From Myxacorys almedinensis A (lineage in GTDB: Bacteria; Cyanobacteriota; Cyanobacteriia; Leptolyngbyales; Leptolyngbyaceae), in the NCBI RefSeq assembly GCF_010091945.1, contig NZ_WVIE01000017.1:1-64000 (forward strand): 64,000 nt of DNA, read 5' to 3'. A program made the translations under genes and the position numbers. Shown in pieces: positions 30,822-41,391 of this stretch; position 1 is the first letter of the stretch, and every line of letters begins with the position of its first letter. The notes under the pieces are model-generated. The model made no database searches and was not told the origin of the DNA. It saw only the letters and a program-made list of their open reading frames with translations.

Positions 30822-31794
30822 TCGGCTGGCAGCAGCACTGCAAAACATCGGCTCAATGATGCCCACAGCAGATCTCGACAATTTACCTGCTCCAAAAAAT
30901 GACGGCAGCAAAGCAGTGGTGCGGTTGCGGCTATCTGACATCGAGATCAGCGATCGAGTACGGCAATCCCACGACGAAGTATTGATTCGGTCTTTTGTTG
31001 AGACATTCCGCACGTCTGGCTTTCGAGGGGTTCTGTGGGTGCGTCCGACGACAGCGGGACACTATAAGCTGATTGCTGGCGGAACTCGCTATCTGGCTTG
31101 TCAACAGGCAAATATTGAATGGGTTGACGCTTTAGTATTTGAAGTAGACGCAGTTGAAGCGCTTGATCTTGAGCTTGAAGAAAACCTGAAGCGACGAGAC
31201 TTTAACGACTTAGAAACCGTTCACGGGGTTCTGCGATCGCTAGAGCTTGAGTTATCCCTATCTCGCGAGCAAATTCTTGCGCTATTTAGCTGGAATTCTC
31301 GCAATTGTGAACCTGATGGCACTCATCGCGCTCCCCGGAAAGACAGTGTACTGGCTCCGATTCCATTGGAACAACTCGAAGCTGACTGGTCAATCATCGA
31401 GCGCAAATTTGAGCGGTTAGGACGCTATAGCCCAGAAGGATTTCGAGTTAATTTTTTGCCTCTACTGAATTTACCCAAGCCTGTCCAGGATGCAATTATG
31501 CAAGGACACTTAGAGGGTTCAAAAGCGCGATTATTTGCCCGGATATCTGATGAGAAAACGCAGAACACCCTATTAAAGCAAGCGATCGCAGAAAACTGGT
31601 CGCGGGATCAAATTACAGAAGCGGTAAAAACTTGGCGGGAGCAACACGATCCAAAAGTCGTGAATCAAGCCGCAGAAGTGCAGTTTTCAAGTCGTGTTAA
31701 GTCCGTTTTACAGCGACTCTCGAAAGCACCCTTAACGGGACGATCACGCACAAAAGCAGAACGATTGCTGAAAGAGTTAGAGTCTCTCCTATAG
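30814..31794 (+). CDS. parB: ParB/Spo0J family partition protein
   Basis: Overlaps par[54 protein letters not shown]. Confidence 0.9.
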   Translation: MANRLAAALQNIGSMMPTADLDNLPAPKNDGSKAVVRLRLSDIEISDRVRQSHDEVLIRSFVETFRTSGFRGVLWVRPTTAGHYKLIAGGTRYLACQQANIEWVDALVFEVDAVEALDLELEENLKRRDFNDLETVHGVLRSLELELSLSREQILALFSWNSRNCEPDGTHRAPRKDSVLAPIPLEQLEADWSIIERKFERLGRYSPEGFRVNFLPLLNLPKPVQDAIMQGHLEGSKARLFARISDEKTQNTLLKQAIAENWSRDQITEAVKTWREQHDPKVVNQAAEVQFSSRVKSVLQRLSKAPLTGRSRTKAERLLKELESLL

Positions 31795-31831
31795 TCTTGT
31801 CATCCCTAAACCGCGGCATGGATGACACCCG

Positions 31832-32908
31832 TTATCCTTCATCCGTTCCGTCTAACTTTAATTCTTGAGCAGCAGCTTCTAACTCCATTTCCAACTGCTC
31901 GATCGTCGGCAAACTTCCTTGAAGTTGATCCGGCAACGCATCTCTAAATTGGTAGGTCGAAACGCCAATGGGTTTGTTCACATCGCGTAGAGAGTATTCC
32001 ACGATCGTTTTGTCGTGGGTTTTACAGAGAATCATCCCGATCGTGGGCTGATCGTTCTCGCTGCGTAGAAGGTCATCCACTGCTGACACATAAAAGTTCA
32101 TTTTCCCGCCAAACTCAGGCTCAAATTCCACCGCCTTTAAATCGATTACCACAAAGCAATGCAGCCGAAAGTGATAAAAGAGGAGGTCAATCCTAAAATC
32201 TTTCCCACTAACATGTAAGGGATACTGACTTCCGACAAAGGCAAACCCAACTCCCAATTCTAGCAAGAAATCTCGGATGTGATTCACCAGAGCATTTTCG
32301 AGATCTCGCTCCTGCGCGGCATCCCCTAAACTCAGAAAATCGAAATTGTAGGGATCACGCAAAATTTGCTGGGCAAGATCTGACTGCGGTTGAGGCAAGG
32401 TTTGCAGAAAATTTGTAGTGGATGCCCCTTGTCGCTGATAAAGCTGACTCTCTACATAATGGGTGAGAACATTTCGGCTCCACCCCTGTTCGATGGTCTG
32501 CTGAATGTACCAATTTCGCGCTTGAGCGTCTTTCACCTTCTCCAACAGCACACAATTATGAAACCACGGAATTCTTGCAGCAAGCTGCTGCAAAATTGAC
32601 TCATCCGGGTAAGCCTCTGCAAACGTCTTCATATATCGGAGATTGCGAGCAGAAAACCCCTTCATTTCAGGAAAAGCCTTCTTCAAATCGGTTGCTAATC
32701 GCTCCACAACCTTTGCACCCCAGCCTTGACTGCGCTCCTTATTCAAGACTTCTCTCCCAATATGCCAATACAGTACGACAAGTTCCTGGTTGACCGCGAT
32801 CGCGGCTCGAAGTTGAGCGTTCCGAATCCGTTCCTTTAAGTCGCTGAGGAAGTCATCGTAGTTTTCTGGAAGACTAAGCTGCTGATCTGACACTGAATTC
32901 TTATCCAA
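31832..32908 (-). CDS. DUF1016/YhcG-type PDDEXK nuclease domain protein
   Basis: VVLYWHIGREVLNKERSQGWGAKVVERLATDLKKAFPEMKGFSARNLRYMKTFAEAYP; FRIDLLFYHFRLHCFVVIDLK. Confidence 0.92.
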   Translation of the reverse strand: MDKNSVSDQQLSLPENYDDFLSDLKERIRNAQLRAAIAVNQELVVLYWHIGREVLNKERSQGWGAKVVERLATDLKKAFPEMKGFSARNLRYMKTFAEAYPDESILQQLAARIPWFHNCVLLEKVKDAQARNWYIQQTIEQGWSRNVLTHYVESQLYQRQGASTTNFLQTLPQPQSDLAQQILRDPYNFDFLSLGDAAQERDLENALVNHIRDFLLELGVGFAFVGSQYPLHVSGKDFRIDLLFYHFRLHCFVVIDLKAVEFEPEFGGKMNFYVSAVDDLLRSENDQPTIGMILCKTHDKTIVEYSLRDVNKPIGVSTYQFRDALPDQLQGSLPTIEQLEMELEAAAQELKLDGTDEG

Positions 32909-33047
32909 AACTAAAGGTTAACGTTGAGAACTTAGGATGCTAGAGAAGAGAGCTTATTGCTACCACTCAAAGGAAAGCCATGTTATCGCGGTGGGCTTTC
33001 TACTTTAGGGGGCATAGGAATAGTATAAGTGAAGCTTTTTGTTGATT

Positions 33048-33550
33048 TGCACCCTAAACTTGAACTTTGAATTCTTATTCGGTTTTTGCCTTACCCAATT
33101 TTTGCCTTACCCAAGTAGAAAGAGTGGTGGGTATCGCCCAATCGGAAGCGAAGGTAAGCATAGGGTCCACAATCGTTAATCATTTTCAGTTCAATGTTGC
33201 CTCTAGAGCCACGCGCCCCTGTCCGCGACATCTTTTCCTCTCGTTTTATCTCCCATTCATCAGGTTTTGTCTTCAGTCGCTGCCGCTCTTCTGCTATCAG
33301 CACATCCAATGCCTCGCGCAAATCCATCATGTCATCCAAGCCGAGGGTGTAACAGTCTTGGAGAATGCTTTCAACAGTAGGAATCGTTTGCTTACGACTT
33401 TTTCGAGGCATAGAATGAGCCTAATTTAGGGTGCAATCAGTTCAAAACTATTGATGTACAAGAGGGTATTCCCCCTAAATATTCTTACACTGTTTTTTAG
33501 GGTGCATTGCCGACGCACTGAAAGCATTTTCCTGCTTTATGCACCCTAAA
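33048..33550. repeat. four copies of TTTAGGGTGCA in inverted pairs around and upstream of a small ORF
   Basis: 33048-33058 (-), 33425-33435 (+), 33496-33506 (+), 33540-33550 (-). Confidence 0.8.
33091..33411 (-). CDS. small hypothetical protein (RGNIELKMI...GPYAYLRF...YLGKA type)
   Basis: 106 aa; C-terminal pattern shared with the frameshifted ORF at 23740-24086. Confidence 0.65.
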   Translation of the reverse strand: MPRKSRKQTIPTVESILQDCYTLGLDDMMDLREALDVLIAEERQRLKTKPDEWEIKREEKMSRTGARGSRGNIELKMINDCGPYAYLRFRLGDTHHSFYLGKAKIG

Positions 33551-33578
33551 CCAGTACTTCCTGCACACATCCAAAGCA

Positions 33579-35558
33579 TCACAACTCCAACAGAACTTGA
33601 ATCTGCGCGTGGTGTTTTGGCTGGATGACGCGCTCACCCTTAATCCATCGCGTGATCAGCGATCGATCGACCCCCAAATCCTTCGCTAGTTTTGCCTTAG
33701 ACCAACCTTTTGCATTCAGCGCGATCGCGAGTTCTGCACCAGTCAGATTTGGAGAGCGCCCTAGTGAATCATCTAAAGCCGTGGGTAAGTTTGAATGACT
33801 TTGAGCATTTGAGCCTAGGACAGATCCTAATTTTTCTTGAATGAGAACGGTCGGCTTGATAGTGACGATCGCTTTTAGCCACAGCGTTAACCAATTACGA
33901 GGACGAGTTCTTAACTGCTCAGGCTCATTCGCTAACCCCCATTCGGGTCGGATGCACTCTGGGTAAGTCGTGTTATCAAATTCGATTTGCCATCCTAATT
34001 CATGCAGGGTTAGCAGTGCATTATCCCATTGTGTAATTAAGGCATTTCTCCGTTGTTTACTTTGCTCAACGATCGTCATTAACTCTTTTGGCTCTAAGCG
34101 TTCCAGTAACGTCCCAACTTCATAGCGTCCATCCTGTCGAATGCGGCTCATAATCGTTAAAAAGATTGCCAACTTAGATGCTAGTCGTTGTCGATATGGA
34201 TTGATTTGCAACGTACTCTTCGCTAAATATCCATACTGGCAAAGTGCAGTTTTTCCGCTGACATCCCGACCGTTTAGAAACTTCTCTGTCCAGCTTCCAG
34301 GGCGTACCTTGATGTATAGTTCATCCGGATCTCCCGCCTCGTAACTTAAAGCACTCGGTTGCTTGGCATCTACCGTCAGCGCAAGTTGCCCGGAATACTC
34401 TAGTTCTTCAAGTAGCCACATTGCACCTCTCGCCACGTTATAGCGGTTGGCTCCAACGTTGATGTTACTAATCAGCACAGACAAGCTACAAACTAACTCC
34501 ACCAGGTTGCCGATCTTTTTCAGCTTTTGACCGAGTGTGATGTCCGTTCGTTTATCCCAACCAAACAGACGAATCAGATCGGTTCCTTTAAGCCGAATCT
34601 GCTGTTCCCAGGGTTTTTCTGAATCAGTGGCATAAGAAGAAAAAATGAGCAAAACGTAAGCGGCTTCTGGACCAAACTGTTGGATAATCTCCCACGCTGC
34701 TTTACCCGGCACTAATTCGATTTGTTGATTCGATGGACTTTGACGCACAATGTTGTGCTGAATAAATCCTTCACCAACTAATTTCTTCCAGTACGGGTAT
34801 TCTCCATCCTCCCATTGGTTGTTAATGAGAGCTTGTGCGCCCGTGAGGATCGGGTAGCCCGTTGCAACTCGTTCGATCTCTCGTTCCTGGAATAGAGCAG
34901 GATCAGTTGCCAAAGCATCTGGAGATCGAATTCCTAATAGTTTTTCAATGTCTTCGATCGAGAAAGCCGACAGGTCAAGATGCCTTAGCCATTCGCTTGC
35001 CGTGTAGAATGCACACGCGCTGATGACGATCGATTCTTGCCACGCCTCTTCTTCTGGCAATGCGGGATCAGCTTCCACGGATAGAACGCCAGGAATCGAG
35101 CAATCTGCTGGCATCCGAGCTTCTAACGCCCATTGATCGAGCCGAGTGGTAATCCAGTATGCGGTTTGCTTCCAAAATGGCGCTTGCTTTAAAACCGATT
35201 TAAACAGTTTTTCTAGTCGAGCGATTGCTTCTTTTTGCAATGCACCAATTTTCTCAGTTTCGTTGTAGAGATTGATTAGCTCTGAGTCGCCTCTGACTTG
35301 AGAACGGAGCTGGCGTAGACGGTGCTGATTGATGCCCGTGGCAACGTGAACTAGAACTAAATTGAGAAAAGATTTTCCACGCCGAAGTCGCTCAACATAA
35401 TCTTGTATCCGCTCCGGTGCAGAAGCACTCTCAACCACAATCTGAGACGCTACGGAACTTGGCAGTGCCGATTGTAAGGCAGAGCCTTTTTCCAGGGTTG
35501 CCGATTCAGGCTGAGGCAATCTATTTTTCTTGTGCTTCACAGCAGTCACCAGCATCAC
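33579..35558 (-). CDS. putative plasmid replication/maintenance protein with C-terminal Cro/C1-type HTH
   Basis: C-terminus TGAELAIALNAKGWSKAKLAKDLGVDRSLITRWIKGERVIQPKHHAQIQVLLEL; lies between parAB and the iteron cluster. Confidence 0.55.
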   Translation of the reverse strand: MMLVTAVKHKKNRLPQPESATLEKGSALQSALPSSVASQIVVESASAPERIQDYVERLRRGKSFLNLVLVHVATGINQHRLRQLRSQVRGDSELINLYNETEKIGALQKEAIARLEKLFKSVLKQAPFWKQTAYWITTRLDQWALEARMPADCSIPGVLSVEADPALPEEEAWQESIVISACAFYTASEWLRHLDLSAFSIEDIEKLLGIRSPDALATDPALFQEREIERVATGYPILTGAQALINNQWEDGEYPYWKKLVGEGFIQHNIVRQSPSNQQIELVPGKAAWEIIQQFGPEAAYVLLIFSSYATDSEKPWEQQIRLKGTDLIRLFGWDKRTDITLGQKLKKIGNLVELVCSLSVLISNINVGANRYNVARGAMWLLEELEYSGQLALTVDAKQPSALSYEAGDPDELYIKVRPGSWTEKFLNGRDVSGKTALCQYGYLAKSTLQINPYRQRLASKLAIFLTIMSRIRQDGRYEVGTLLERLEPKELMTIVEQSKQRRNALITQWDNALLTLHELGWQIEFDNTTYPECIRPEWGLANEPEQLRTRPRNWLTLWLKAIVTIKPTVLIQEKLGSVLGSNAQSHSNLPTALDDSLGRSPNLTGAELAIALNAKGWSKAKLAKDLGVDRSLITRWIKGERVIQPKHHAQIQVLLEL

Positions 35559-35574
35559 TCAGTTTACCAACAGT

Positions 35575-35600
35575 GGTATACGAACTCGAATTAGTATACC
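35575..35600. promoter_or_regulatory. candidate operator upstream of the HTH/replication gene
   Basis: GGTATAC-N12-GTATACC, 17 nt upstream of the ORF start. Confidence 0.6.
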
Positions 35601-36040
35601 TGTTGCCCAGACATGACAAAATTCGCGGCAGCAATGTTGCCAACAGAGTCAACAAAACCCCGTCAGCAACAAGCCACTTCACAAGTAATAAGCTCTGAAG
35701 CAGTTACCCATCAAAGGTTTCACGAATACGCTAAAAAGTTTAGTATTAACTAAAGCTCTAGAATGCCCTGACCAAGTTTCTAGAATGCCCTGACTCTTTC
35801 ACTTAGTCAGGGCTTGCTTCAAATTCCGTTGGACGAAATAGCGCGTTCAAACCTGCTTGAAACTAAGCAATTGGCTGACAACTCTATGACCCTGCCACTA
35901 TCAATGCATTGAACAGTACCTTCAAGAAAATTTACATTTCTGCTAATGTTGACAATGTTGACTCAATCTCTAGAATCAACTGACCGCATTGTAAACCTGT
36001 CGAAATACCGCTGCTGACTTATTACTTTTCTAGTAAATAA

Positions 36041-37051
36041 CGCGGTGTGCGACTAAGTTCTTGCAAGGAAAGTCCCACTGGACAATGCTAGACATACAAA
36101 CTATCTAGCTTGAGTGGGATCAATGTTTTCTATTGAAGAGTTTATCATCGTGGTTTTTTGCTGTGTGACGATTTGCCTAAGGAGATCACCCAAGGGCAAC
36201 CGATTCGCCAAACAGGCTTTGCTCTAGCCTTAGCCGACAGTGAGGTGATTACGATGGAGCTTGTGGCAGAGTATCAGGGTATTGATGCTGACCAAGCCAT
36301 TTGGAAATACTTCCGTCGACACTGGTTAGGACTGTTTCCGGGTTTGAGCAGGCGCTCTGCGTTTGTCCGGCAGGCGGCGAACCTGTGGCAGTACAAGGAA
36401 CAGCTTCAGCAGCGTTTAGCGGCACAGTTAGGTGCATTTGCCCAGGGAGTGCATCTGGTGGATGGGATTCCGATTCCCCTGTGCTGTTTCAGCCGTGCGC
36501 CGCGATGTCGCAGTTTCCAGGGGGAAACCGCCTACGGCTACTGCGCGGCAAAAAAGCAGACTTACTATGGGTTTCATGGTCATTATGCTCATCAGTGCCA
36601 CCGGGGTGATTAGTGGCTTTAGCCTCACCCCTGCTGATGCTAGTGAGCGAGAAGCGCTCTGGGACATCGTGCCTCTAGTGGACGGCTTACTGATTGGGGA
36701 CAAAGGGTATCTCTCCCAGTCCCTCCAGCACCAACTTCAAGCCGTGGGCATCCAGCTTGAAACAGCGTTGCGTTCCAATATGCAAGACACTCGAAACGCC
36801 GCTTGGGTGAAGTTGCTCATGCGGGTGCGGCGACTCCATGCGGGTGCGGCGACTCATTGAAACTGTTATTGGTCAACTCGTCGAGCGCTTCTCGATTGAA
36901 AAAGTCTGGGCACGAGATCTGTGGCATTTGACCAGTCGGATCAATCGCAAGCTGTTAGCTCACACCGTCTGTCGCTGGCTCAATCGTCACAGCCCTAACC
37001 CCTTGCAGTTTGAGCAGCTTGTGGCAGAGTAGTTCTACTCGCACATCGCGC
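36041..37051 (+). mobile_element. IS982-family element, decayed
   Basis: Ends CGCGGTGTGCGACTAAGTTC / (RC) GCGCGATGTGCGAGTAGAAC; 7-bp TAAATAA at 36034-36040 and 37052-37058; transposase readable only across several frames. Confidence 0.8.
36125..37032 (+). pseudogene. IS982-family transposase, multiple frameshifts
   Basis: DADQAIWKYFRRHWLGLFPGLSRRSAFVRQAANLW; GLLIGDKGYLSQSLQHQLQ; RVRRLIETVIGQLVERFSIEKVWARDLWHLTSRINRKLLAHTVC. Confidence 0.8.
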
Positions 37052-37469
37052 TAAATAAGCTTATCTAGACCTTGCTGTGCGACCCAATGTGTTGACAACG
37101 TTGACTTAAACTCTAGAATCAACTGACCAACCTTGGAGAATACGCTCAATCTCTTAATAGTGTTGCCAATGTTGACAGGAACTCTAGAATCAAGTGACTA
37201 GTTCCAAGGAGCATGACTTAAAAGCTCTAGGATCGTTAGACGTGATCTTTGATCACAGGCAATAAAAACTCTAGAATCGCCTGACCCAATATTTTTCAGA
37301 TTTAGTCATCGGAACACTTTCAGCCGTTGTTGACTCGCTAAAAGACGACCACGCAATCGAGCCTGTTGACAAGCCAAAAGTCTTATTAAGCGTGTGATAT
37401 ACAGATCGTCCTATAGAGCGTGTTTGATACAGCACTCTTAGTTTCTTCACGATTATTGAGTTTAGGGCT

Positions 37470-39221
37470 ATGGCAACGAAACAGTTTTCATCATTTGAAG
37501 ATGTCCGTGAGTGGGCTGATGGTTTTCTTGCACTTTTCCCGCATCGCTATGACTACATTTGGGCAGAGCATCCCAACCCTGGTGTCAAAGTCGAATGGAA
37601 AACCGAAACCCGTCATCCCTTGAGCGATCGGGTCATTCACCAGGGAAGCTATCTCTACGGCGTTCGCTTCGGCGCAGAAACCCGCTACTGTCTCCTCGAC
37701 ATCGACGCAGGTAGCACCTATCACCCGAAGTACGACCCCTTCGCGATTTCTCGCATCGCCGCTGCCCTAGAACCGCTGGGACTGGTCAGCTATCTTATCT
37801 GCACCTCCAGCTACAGCGGTGGTTTGCACCTCTACTTTCCGTTCCCAAACGCCCAGAGTAGCTGGCAGCTCGCGATCTCTATCACGACGCTGCTCGAAAA
37901 CGCCGGATTTAAGCTCAATCCTGGACAACTCGAAGCCTTTCCCAACCCCAGACCTTACCTCGTCGAAGGTGCGCCCAGTCTCTTCAACGCGCACCGACTC
38001 CCGATGCAAACAGGTTCTTATCTCCTCAACTCAGACTTTCAACCTATCTGGAGTAACCAGCAAGTTTTCGTTCAACAATGGAACTTCGCCCAAGATCGCA
38101 ATGATTTAGATACAAAGCTCCTCAAGCAAATTCTCAAACAAGCCAAACGCAAGTTTTTTCGCATCTCTGGCAAAGCCGATAAGTTTGTCAATGATCTCAA
38201 CGCTGAAATTGAACTCGGTTGGACGGGTCCGGGACAAACTAATCGGCTGTTAGGACGCATTACGATGCGATCGTACATCTTTCATCACATTCTCTCCGGC
38301 GGGAAACCCCTCGCAGGGACGGCACTGATTGAAGATATTATCGACACCGCCCGATCACTCCCCGGTTATCAAGATTGGTGTCAGCATCAGCATGAAATCG
38401 AACATCGCGCTGAAGAATGGGCAAAGTGTATCGAGAGTAGTCACTACTTTCACTACGGTGATCAAAAGGGGAAATTCAAAGCGACCTCTGAGGAATTGGA
38501 GCAAGCGATCGAGCAAGCACCCACTTGGAATCAACAAAGATCAGAATTAACAAGAGAACGAATTAGAAGCGCGATCGCAAACCTTCTGGAAACGGGATCA
38601 CTGCCTTCCAGTGCTACGGCTCGATTCAAAACACTATTGGACTACAAAATTGGGGGTGGTTCTCTCTACCGTCATCGAGACTTATGGCATCCCAACTATT
38701 TAACTGAGGCTGAATTTAATCTTGAAACCGTTGTAAAGCGAGATGAACAGTCAGATGGCGCTGGGGGCGCATCCAACTGTCACAGTCTCACAAGCTTATT
38801 TCCTAGCACTGACGGTAATGCCTCGCCAGCGAATGGTTCTAGCGATTCTACACACCGAATTCAGCCAGGGTTAGATGGTAATTCTTTGTCAGAGCAGGGT
38901 TCTGAGCCTTTGAACGGCGTTCAACTCGTTCAGCAAACCCTTGCAGATATCCAGGCACAACAAGCGGCAAGACGCGAAGCTTTTCAAATCGCTGAGCAAC
39001 GTCAGCAGCAGATCAAACGCGAAGCTTCAAATGCAAAACTAATGGCGCGGATGCAGCAGTTTCTCGCTTCTGGCGATCCAATTTTGGTAGCAGAGGCACT
39101 GGCATGGGCAGAAATTAACCTAGGAGTGTTGGACGTTTCGATGCATTTGCTCCAAAACAATCCCCAAGATTCAACCAGCTTAGAAGATCAAAATCGCGGC
39201 TCTAGGAATGACATGGGATAA
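37470..39221 (+). CDS. archaeo-eukaryotic-primase-like protein (plasmid replication)
   Basis: CLLDIDAGSTYHPKYDP (DxD), ICTSSYSGGLHLYFPFP (sxH), PNPRPYLVEGAPSLFNAHRLPMQTGSYLL. Confidence 0.65.
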   Translation: MATKQFSSFEDVREWADGFLALFPHRYDYIWAEHPNPGVKVEWKTETRHPLSDRVIHQGSYLYGVRFGAETRYCLLDIDAGSTYHPKYDPFAISRIAAALEPLGLVSYLICTSSYSGGLHLYFPFPNAQSSWQLAISITTLLENAGFKLNPGQLEAFPNPRPYLVEGAPSLFNAHRLPMQTGSYLLNSDFQPIWSNQQVFVQQWNFAQDRNDLDTKLLKQILKQAKRKFFRISGKADKFVNDLNAEIELGWTGPGQTNRLLGRITMRSYIFHHILSGGKPLAGTALIEDIIDTARSLPGYQDWCQHQHEIEHRAEEWAKCIESSHYFHYGDQKGKFKATSEELEQAIEQAPTWNQQRSELTRERIRSAIANLLETGSLPSSATARFKTLLDYKIGGGSLYRHRDLWHPNYLTEAEFNLETVVKRDEQSDGAGGASNCHSLTSLFPSTDGNASPANGSSDSTHRIQPGLDGNSLSEQGSEPLNGVQLVQQTLADIQAQQAARREAFQIAEQRQQQIKREASNAKLMARMQQFLASGDPILVAEALAWAEINLGVLDVSMHLLQNNPQDSTSLEDQNRGSRNDMG

Positions 39222-39882
39222 TGCAGGAGAAACCCACCGTCCAGAATTTGCAATGGCTAACTCTCAGGGCTTTGGCATCCCGCGCCCGGTCAAACCAAGA
39301 GTAGATAAAACCAAGAAGCGGGTTGAGGGGCAGCGGATGCCAAACCTTGACTTCGATAGGCGCGTTGAGATGTGGCAAGCCGGACTGTTGCCATTGCGGT
39401 TACCAGAAGGAGTGGAGGCACGATCGCTCACCGCCGCTGAGATCGAGTGGCTCGATCGAGCTGCCGCAGCCGAGTACATTGCTTCCGAAAAGCAGGGTCA
39501 GGAGGCACTCTTTTACACATCCCCACCGCCTGATTTTCGACTGGAAGCCGCAGATTGGTATCTTCGCCCTGATGATCGCTGGAATCACGATCCCGTTCCC
39601 CTTCAACAGATGATTCAGAGATTCCCCATAGAGCTTTTTCAGCTTTCCGCGTCGGGTCAGACACCTGCATTTTATCCAGACCGCACCCCTGATTACACAG
39701 ACGCGCAAGAAGCGGTGATGCGATCGATCTTTCGAGAGACGGTACGCATTGGCTGGTCACTACCTCAGTACAAGTGGTTTGTGATGGAACAGTTGCGGAA
39801 GACAACGGCACGAGTCACGCAGAATGATGCGGTTCAATTGTTGGCACAGTTGCAACAGATGGACAGTGAGCCAGAAGATTGA
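39208..39882 (+). CDS. hypothetical protein
   Basis: 224 aa ORF, start overlaps the primase-like gene. Confidence 0.6.
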   Translation: MTWDNAGETHRPEFAMANSQGFGIPRPVKPRVDKTKKRVEGQRMPNLDFDRRVEMWQAGLLPLRLPEGVEARSLTAAEIEWLDRAAAAEYIASEKQGQEALFYTSPPPDFRLEAADWYLRPDDRWNHDPVPLQQMIQRFPIELFQLSASGQTPAFYPDRTPDYTDAQEAVMRSIFRETVRIGWSLPQYKWFVMEQLRKTTARVTQNDAVQLLAQLQQMDSEPED

Positions 39883-39887
39883 TTTCG

Positions 39888-39923
39888 TTTTCTTGTCGTT
39901 CCATCACTCAACCGACAAGAAAA
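39888..39923. repeat. hairpin TTTTCTTGTCG/CGACAAGAAAA after the 39208 gene
   Basis: 11-bp perfect arms; same motif at 41521-41600. Confidence 0.8.
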
Positions 39924-40093
39924 AGTTTGATTTTAGAAGCAGCGGTTACGATCGCACCTTCTGGTGTCTGCAATTAAATCTGAGTTAGGCTAGGAGCAGC
40001 CCTGACTCGCGGTGTAAAACGATACCTCTTTGAGAGAAAGGGCGAACGGTGAAGCGGCTGCACTGAAACCAGCATCGAGGACGAAGCCTGATC

Positions 40094-40640
40094 ATGCTCA
40101 ACGAGGCGAATACCTGCTGGAAATACGTTCTACCCAAGCTCAAAGACTGGGAAGAAAGCTCTCAGCATTCTCATCTGTTTACCGAGCAGTATGCGATCGA
40201 TGCAGGTCGAATTTTAACCACTGGCGGACGGACGCGACGGCGGCGCAAAAAGTTTGCAGATTATTTGCTTTGCTACACTCGTGATTTTCCTCTAGCAGTC
40301 GTTGAAGCCAAACGTCAGCATAAGTCTCCGCAGGATGGTTTGGAGCAGGCAAAGACCTACGCTGAACTGCTGGGGCTAAAGTTTGCCTATTCGACGAATG
40401 GAGCGGGAATCGTTGAGTTTGACTACACAACTGGGTTGATCACGCGGATGGATTCGTTTCCCAGTCCGCAGGAGCTTTGGGCGAGATGGAGACAGTCTGA
40501 GGGATTGAGCGATGAGATTGCTGAAAATCTACTCACACCGTTTGATCTGACTGGGGGTAAAATTCCTCGCTATTATCAGCGGATTGCGATTAATCGGGCG
40601 GTGCAAGCAATTCTGGTTGGGCAGTACTCGCGTAGCGCTA
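40094..40640 (+). pseudogene. N-terminal fragment of type I restriction HsdR-like protein
   Basis: FADYLLCYTRDFPLAVVEAKRQHKSPQDGLEQAKTYAELLGLKFAYSTNG; ends before the helicase motifs. Confidence 0.75.
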
Positions 40641-40896
40641 TATCGCCTGCTCACGACCATAAGAGATCGCTTCGCGTTGCGTCTCGAAGACGCGGGAGGC
40701 GCGACTAGCTCCTTCAGATTTGACAGCCCAGCCCTCAGAATGAGGGACAACGTGCTTACCTTTTGACATCAGTGATTTTCCTTAAAAGAGAGTAGTTGTT
40801 GTGCCCTTTGAAACAAGACACGTTTACATTATACACAACGTTTACTGATTGACACGTTTGCTACACTAAAGAATGTTAAATAAAACCTAAACTTTT

Positions 40897-41391
40897 ATGG
40901 AAGGCTTCACTCGACAAGAAGCGATCGCTCTTGCAAAAACAACTTCTAGCAATCTCGCTTACTTAGATCGAGCGGAACTTGTTGTGCCTGAGAAATATGG
41001 CAACTCCAAAAAGCCAACGGTTATTTACAAATGGGAGCAGATTCTAGAAATTCGCGTCATTCAGGATTTGCGGAAGAAGACCTCTCCACAAACAGTTAAA
41101 AAGGTCGTTCAATTCTTACAAACCAACGGCTTTAATTCCAGTCTTGCGGACAAGCATCTGGTGGTAATCAACGATGAAGTCTTTTTGGTACCGCCTGACT
41201 GGTCTAATATGCCAAAAGTAATGAGAGTTGCTAGCAAGAGGAGCAGAGGACTAGGGCAATTTGTTTTAGTTGTTTTCCCGCCACTAGAAGATCTCGTTAG
41301 AGAGATTTGGGAGACTGCTAAAAAATCCGAAGTAATCGACTTCGAGAGCTTCAAGCGTCGTGCTAAAGCAAAACCTGCTAACGTTGCTTAG
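40897..41391 (+). CDS. MerR-like HTH protein (possible antitoxin/regulator)
   Basis: TRQEAIALAKTTSSNLAYLDRAELVVPEK...YKWEQILEIRVIQDLRKKTSPQTVKKVVQFL. Confidence 0.6.
   Translation: MEGFTRQEAIALAKTTSSNLAYLDRAELVVPEKYGNSKKPTVIYKWEQILEIRVIQDLRKKTSPQTVKKVVQFLQTNGFNSSLADKHLVVINDEVFLVPPDWSNMPKVMRVASKRSRGLGQFVLVVFPPLEDLVREIWETAKKSEVIDFESFKRRAKAKPANVA

Larger units (their letters stand above)
35756..37286 (+). repeat. seven iteron-like 18-mers, consensus CTCTAGAATCAACTGACC
   Basis: 35756, 35778, 35968, 37111, 37182, 37225 (diverged) and 37269. Three are preceded by TGTTGACAATGTTGAC-like sequence. Confidence 0.8.

Noticed and set aside
39950-40090. Structured non-coding RNA or group II intron piece before the HsdR remnant
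   Set aside because: GC-rich and not coding-like, but I could not identify domain V or any defined fold by eye.
40094-40708. Active type I restriction system
   Set aside because: Only the HsdR N-terminus is present; no helicase motifs, HsdM or HsdS.
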